The position numbers and the translations under genes were made by a program. From Clostridium sp. (GTDB lineage Bacteria; Bacillota; Clostridia; Lachnospirales; Lachnospiraceae), in assembly GCA_031275405.1 (NCBI GenBank), contig JAISOV010000046.1, positions 1-64,000 on the forward strand: a DNA stretch of 64,000 bases, written 5' to 3'. The notes beneath the pieces were generated by a model. That model was not told where the DNA came from. It was given only the letters and a program-made list of their open reading frames with translations, and ran no database searches. Below are positions 60,266-64,000 of this stretch, piece by piece (position 1 is the first letter of the stretch; every line of letters begins with the position of its first letter).

Positions 60266-61674
60266 CGGTGGCACCTCCTACCATCTAATCTGTTTTGTAA
60301 AGCGTTCAAAATTATTTTCTTCGCGTTCTGATAAGTCATCATCAAATAGCCGCCGTAAAGAAGCAGAATGACCGCGCCGGCTGTCAGGCTCCTAGAGAAC
60401 AGATGGAAATCTCCAAGCACCTCCACCAGTCCGCTTACCAGTTTCATCGCCACAAGCCAATGGACGACGGCAAGCGCCAGCGGCGCGGAAAAAGTAATCA
60501 GCACCTGCCGCAGCACGCTTCCCGCGATCATTCTTTCGTTTGCCCCCAGTTTGGAAAGCAGCCGGTAACGCTCCTGATGGTCGCTGGCTTCGGACAGCTG
60601 CCCGATCGCCAGTATGCTGGCGCAGGTGAGCAGGAAGGTCATCCCCAGATAAACCGTCATATAAGACACGCCGGCGGCAACAGGAACCTCATCGGAACGG
60701 TATTCGCGGATGGCAGCCGAAAGAGAGCTTCCCGCCGAGATCGCAGAAAGTGCCAGAAACAGCAGCAGGCAAAGAAAACTCATGGAAATCCACGCGGCAT
60801 GGATGTTACGGTTCAGCTGTTTTACCGTAAGCAGGTTGAGATCCTTGAAATACACGCCCTTCATCCCGGAAACCAATTTCAGGAAGAAACCGGACAGAGA
60901 AAAGAAAAACAGGAACGTTCCCGCCGTCCCCATGAGCATAGAAACGGTCTGTATTTTCGTTCTGCCTTCACTGGACGCGCCGACAATGCCGACGTTCAGA
61001 ATCATGCCATAGGAAACCAGGAGCATTGCCGCGCTGACGCAAAACAGCAGAACCGAAGTCCACAGGGGCATTGCCGCCAAACAGACTTTTCGTTCGCCGG
61101 CGTACAGTAAATGCAGCAGTTTTTGACGGCTGACATGAACCGTATGAAAGAGGATCACGATGAAAAATGCCGTGCCGAAATAACAGGTACTCTTTGTCAG
61201 CGCTGTTCCGGAAAATACAAAGGCATAGTGGCTGACCGAAACACCCAGCATTTTTGCCGTAACCAATGCCATGCCTTGAGAAAGAAACACGCCAAGCGCC
61301 AGGCCCGCAGCGAGGGAAAGCAGTCCGATCAAAAAGGTTTCGCAGATGAGGACTGCTGAAATTCTGCCTTTTTTCATGCCAAGCAGGATACAAAGCCCCA
61401 GTTCTTGTTTGCGGCGGCGAATCAGAAAAGCGTTGGCGTACAGGATCAAAAATCCCAAGACAGCCGCGACAAAGACGGAAAGCCCGTCCATGAGCCGTTC
61501 AATGCCCACGGTCGCGATGGCTTCGTCCTGCGCCCCGGCAAACATCACGCGTTGGCTGCCGATCGAATTGAAAATGTAAAACATGGATACGCCAAGGATG
61601 ATCGTAAGGAAGTAAACGCTGTAATCCTTGCAGTTCCTGCGGACATTGCGAACCGCCAGCACAAAGACATTCAT
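60262..61674 (-). CDS. FtsX-like ABC permease, BceB type
   Basis: 470 aa. 'LAVRNVRRNCKDYSVYFLTIILGVSMFYIFNSI' and 'ANAFLIRRRKQELGLCILLGMKKGRISAVLICET' are typical of the N-terminal FtsX module. A later module has 'LNRNIHAAWISMSFLCLLLFL', 'LSEASDHQERYRLLSKLGANERMIAGSVLRQVLITF'. It is shorter than Bacillus BceB (about 650) because the large extracellular domain is much reduced. With its ATPase it likely senses and removes peptide antibiotics. It overlaps both neighbours by ATGA. Confidence 0.88.
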   Translation of the reverse strand: MNVFVLAVRNVRRNCKDYSVYFLTIILGVSMFYIFNSIGSQRVMFAGAQDEAIATVGIERLMDGLSVFVAAVLGFLILYANAFLIRRRKQELGLCILLGMKKGRISAVLICETFLIGLLSLAAGLALGVFLSQGMALVTAKMLGVSVSHYAFVFSGTALTKSTCYFGTAFFIVILFHTVHVSRQKLLHLLYAGERKVCLAAMPLWTSVLLFCVSAAMLLVSYGMILNVGIVGASSEGRTKIQTVSMLMGTAGTFLFFFSLSGFFLKLVSGMKGVYFKDLNLLTVKQLNRNIHAAWISMSFLCLLLFLALSAISAGSSLSAAIREYRSDEVPVAAGVSYMTVYLGMTFLLTCASILAIGQLSEASDHQERYRLLSKLGANERMIAGSVLRQVLITFSAPLALAVVHWLVAMKLVSGLVEVLGDFHLFSRSLTAGAVILLLYGGYLMMTYQNAKKIILNALQNRLDGRRCHR

Positions 61675-62432
61675 GCGATGTCACCTCCCAGCACCGCCAT
61701 GACCTCCATGATTTTATCAAAGAAGTCCCTGCGGCCGTCCCCGCCGCGCCGCAATTCCGTGAAAATCCTGCCGTCCCGGATAAACAAAATGCGGTCACAG
61801 TAGCTGGCCGAAAAAGGATCGTGCGTTACCATAAGAATAGTGCTTTGCAGCTCCTTCACCATTGCCTGGAAACTGGCAAGCAGGGCGCGGGCGGATTTAC
61901 TGTCCAACGCGCCCGTTGGTTCATCCGCCAGCACGAAAGCGGGATCTGTCACAATCGCCCGGGCCGAAGCTACCCGCTGCCGCTGGCCGCCTGACAGCTG
62001 CATGGGGTATTTATCCAGGACGTCCTCTATGCCAAACCGTTTTGCCACCATGCCCACCCGCTGTTCCACCGTTTTGGAACTCTGTCCCGCAATCGTCAGC
62101 GCAATCGCGATATTCTCAAAGGAAGTCAGGGCATCCAGCAGATTATAGTCCTGAAAAATAAAGCCCAGCTTGTGGCAGCGGAAATAAGCAAGCTGATTTT
62201 TTTTCAGCGCGGTAATGTCCACACCCTCAATATAAATCTTTCCGGCGGTCGCCGTGTCAATCGTGGAGATACAGTTGAGCAGCGTGGTCTTGCCGCTGCC
62301 GGACGCGCCCATAATGCCTACGTATTCCCCTTGACGCACCTCAAAGCTGACGCCATTCAACGCTCTGGTCACGCTGCCTTTCCCGCCGTATATCTTTTCT
62401 AAATCACGAACCTGTAAAACAACGGGCCGCAT
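61671..62432 (-). CDS. ABC transporter ATP-binding protein, BceA type
   Basis: 253 aa from ATG 62432, AAGGAG seven bases upstream. 'YVGIMGASGSGKTTLLNCIST' (Walker A), 'KLGFIFQDYNLLDALTSFENI' (Q-loop), 'YPMQLSGGQRQRVASARAI' (signature) and 'FVLADEPTGALDSKSA' (Walker B). MacB/BceA-like subfamily, partner of the FtsX-like permease. First gene after operator 2. Confidence 0.93.
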   Translation of the reverse strand: MRPVVLQVRDLEKIYGGKGSVTRALNGVSFEVRQGEYVGIMGASGSGKTTLLNCISTIDTATAGKIYIEGVDITALKKNQLAYFRCHKLGFIFQDYNLLDALTSFENIAIALTIAGQSSKTVEQRVGMVAKRFGIEDVLDKYPMQLSGGQRQRVASARAIVTDPAFVLADEPTGALDSKSARALLASFQAMVKELQSTILMVTHDPFSASYCDRILFIRDGRIFTELRRGGDGRRDFFDKIMEVMAVLGGDIA

Positions 62433-62500
62433 AGAAAAACTCCTTTTTTTCTTTTTCGTTTTCAGGATACGTCTCCGTGCCGACATGTACCATCGCTTTC

Positions 62501-62534
62501 CCTTACAGTTTCCTTACAAAAATGTCACATAAGG
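62501..62534 (-). promoter_or_regulatory. putative Bce-type response regulator operator 2
   Basis: Minus strand: CCTTATGTGACA-TTTTTGTAAGGAAACTGTAAGG. It overlaps the last codons and stop of the histidine kinase (PYVTFL-stop) and lies about 70 bases before bceA. It matches operator 1 almost exactly. Confidence 0.7.
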
Positions 62535-63488
62535 ATTCTGCGGGAAAACAATGGAAACAGCGGTTCCGTCTTCCGAACGCGCCGATATTTCCAGCCCCAT
62601 TTTCACGCATAGTTCCTTGCAGATGTACAGGCCCATGCCGGTCGATCTGGCCGCGCCGCGCCCGTTTTCCCCGGTGAATCCCCGCTCAAAGATGCGGGGC
62701 AGATCGCCGGACGGGATCCCGATGCCGTCGTCCCGCACCGTCAGCGTATGGTTCCCAAAGGTAAACCGCAGCGTTTTTGCGCCGTATTTTACGGAGTTGT
62801 CCAAAAGCTGCCGCAAGATGAAGCCGAGCCATTTGGGGTCGCCGGCAACCGTTCCCTCCGCCTGCGCCTCAACCTTGATTTTATGGGCAATCAGTATTTT
62901 CGCGTTGTCCCGCAGCAGCGTATGGAGCAATTCCTTAAGACTGATTTCCCTGAGAACATAATCCTTTTCCACCGCGCTGCTGCGGGCGTAAAACAGCGCC
63001 TGCTCCACATACCGCTCTACCTTGGCCAGCTCGGCGGACACTTCCGCATAGCCGTTGTTTTCACAGACCAGCTTTGCCCCGCTGATGGGTGTCTTGATCT
63101 CATGTACCCACAGCTCCACATATTCCCGGTATTCCCGGTTCCCCTTTCGATGAACCGCGATTTCATCATTCATGGATTTCACCGCGGCTTGCAGCACATC
63201 CGACAGAATTTCTCCTTCCGAAAAAGAGGGCGGCGGAAGAACGTCCGCTATATAGTGCTTTTGCTCCAACGCGTCCAAAGAAGCGTAAAGCGAGCGGTAA
63301 TAGGACTTTTTGATGATATATTCCCGAAGCAGGGCGGACAGACCGCCCGACAAATAAAGGAAGCTGGTGAGCGCGATAAAAACCGGCGGACAGTGAAGCG
63401 CCCATAAAACAAAACCGCCAAACCCGGCGGTCAGCAAGGCGGCAACGGCATAAAACAGCTTGTCCCGGCAAAAAGTGATGAAATTCAT
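62514..63488 (-). CDS. sensor histidine kinase, BceS-like
   Basis: 324 aa. Two membrane helices with almost no extracellular loop ('LFYAVAALLTAGFGGFVLWAL', 'PPVFIALTSFLYLSGGLSALL'), the intramembrane-sensing type. H-box 'YVELWVHEIKTPISGAK', N-box 'LRQLLDNSVKYGAK', G1 'VRDDGIGIPSGD', F-box 'IFERGFTGENG' and G2 'STGMGLYICKEL'. In Bce systems the transporter, not the kinase, detects the peptide. The start overlaps the regulator stop (ATGA). Confidence 0.94.
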   Translation of the reverse strand: MNFITFCRDKLFYAVAALLTAGFGGFVLWALHCPPVFIALTSFLYLSGGLSALLREYIIKKSYYRSLYASLDALEQKHYIADVLPPPSFSEGEILSDVLQAAVKSMNDEIAVHRKGNREYREYVELWVHEIKTPISGAKLVCENNGYAEVSAELAKVERYVEQALFYARSSAVEKDYVLREISLKELLHTLLRDNAKILIAHKIKVEAQAEGTVAGDPKWLGFILRQLLDNSVKYGAKTLRFTFGNHTLTVRDDGIGIPSGDLPRIFERGFTGENGRGAARSTGMGLYICKELCVKMGLEISARSEDGTAVSIVFPQNPYVTFL

Positions 63489-64000
63489 ATCAGGTACCCC
63501 TGTCCGCGTCTGGTTTTGATGAATTCCGTCAGCCCGACCTCTTCCAGTTTTTTGCGCAGACGGTTGATGTTGACGGTCAGTGTGTTATCGTCCACAAACT
63601 CGTCGGTCTGCCACAGTTCCTCCATGATTTGGTCACGGGAAAGAATGCTGCCCTGGTTCTTCATCAGCAGGCGCAGGATACGCAGCTCGTTTTTGGTCAG
63701 CTCCCGCGTTCCGCCGTTTGCGCTGACGGTGCCGTCGTGCAAGCGGAGCGTTACGTCACCGATCTGCAGCACGTTTTCCGGCCGGTCTCCATATGCCCGC
63801 CGCAGCACGCTTTCTATCCGGGCCAGCAGGATCTGCGTATTGTACGGCTTGGCGATAAAGTCATCCGCGCCCAGATTCATGGCTCTCAGTTCATCGATTT
63901 CGGTGTTCCGGCTGGTGACAACCACGATGGGAACGCTTGACCGCTTACGGATTTCACGGCAGATGTAATGGCCGTCACGCAAAGGCAGCCCTAAATCAAG
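63485..64000 (-). CDS. response regulator, OmpR/BceR-like (5' end beyond the window)
   Basis: Partial: the frame stays open to base 64000 and reads '...LDLGLPLRDGHYICREIRKRSSVPIVVVTSRN', so the phospho-acceptor Asp is at the very edge (LDLGLP). 'MNLGADDFIAKPYNTQILLARIESVLRR' ends the receiver domain (conserved Lys). A winged-helix DNA-binding domain follows: 'GTRELTKNELRILRLLMKNQGSILSRDQIMEELWQTDEFVDDNTLTVNINRLRKKLEEVGLTEFIKTRRGQGYLI'. The likely targets are the two operators in this locus. Confidence 0.92.
   Translation of the reverse strand, partial: LDLGLPLRDGHYICREIRKRSSVPIVVVTSRNTEIDELRAMNLGADDFIAKPYNTQILLARIESVLRRAYGDRPENVLQIGDVTLRLHDGTVSANGGTRELTKNELRILRLLMKNQGSILSRDQIMEELWQTDEFVDDNTLTVNINRLRKKLEEVGLTEFIKTRRGQGYLI

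Overview
This window looks like chromosome from a spore-forming Clostridia, most likely a Lachnospiraceae member. The evidence is the moderately high GC, the gene order (coaD-rsmD-parC-parE, recG-fakA-yloU-rpmB, rodA/ftsW-pbp, ytfI-gerW, cotJABC, spoIVA), strong AGGAGG ribosome binding sites, frequent TTG starts and the sporulation genes. All calls come from reading the sequence and the supplied translations; no database search was run.

Layout. 0.1-6 kb: a secreted amidase-domain protein with its own promoter, then an RNase E/G family protein coupled to two radical-SAM family proteins (TIGR03936 and TIGR03960 types). 6-10.8 kb: a partial histidine operon hisZ-hisG-hisD-hisIE with a clear sigma-A promoter and no visible T-box. 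10.9-11.4 kb: an AT-rich orphan membrane gene. 11.4-18.5 kb: recU, a pseudouridine synthase, an unknown membrane protein, a short-chain dehydrogenase, a YlbJ-like membrane protein, a cell-wall amidase and a coiled-coil protein. 18.5-29.2 kb: coaD, rsmD, parC, parE, degV, recG, fakA and an Asp23 protein, in a tight minus-strand run with several stop/start overlaps. 29.3-33.2 kb: rpmB with an unusual hairpin-rich leader, a J-domain coiled-coil protein, a 48-aa membrane protein absent from the ORF track, gerW, a DUF2953 protein, a small unknown and a Nudix hydrolase. 33.3-39.3 kb: a cell-envelope cluster (zapA, U32 peptidase, FtsW/RodA, class B PBP). 39.7-40.8 kb: cotJABC with a sporulation-type promoter. 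41-48.5 kb: an alanine/sodium symporter, rmuC, a second untracked small membrane protein, and a nucleobase/nucleoside salvage set (punA, cdd, amidohydrolase, NCS2 permease). 48.5-51.5 kb: an accessory patch with tandem composite hairpin repeats, a decayed Rpn-type transposase and a GC-rich secreted repeat protein. 51.8-56.5 kb: spoIVA, an Lsa-like ABC-F ATPase and a GH13 amylase. 56.5-64 kb: a Bce-type peptide-sensing and detoxification locus with a two-component system, two ABC transporters, a VanZ-RDD fusion and YxeA-family proteins.

The most system-like content is the right-hand locus. Two almost identical putative response-regulator operators (59121-59154 and 62501-62534) precede the two ABC operons. 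Both can be read as the same histidine-kinase C-terminus (PYVTFL-stop), so the second transporter operon may have been created by, or captured behind, a duplicated operator.

The other recurring theme is non-coding structure. A three-hairpin composite element occurs three times (15.1 kb and twice at 48.5 kb). Other trains of two or three hairpins sit in several intergenic gaps. Degenerate minisatellites occur both between genes and inside linkers of real proteins (TIGR03936, U32 peptidase, DegV N-terminus).
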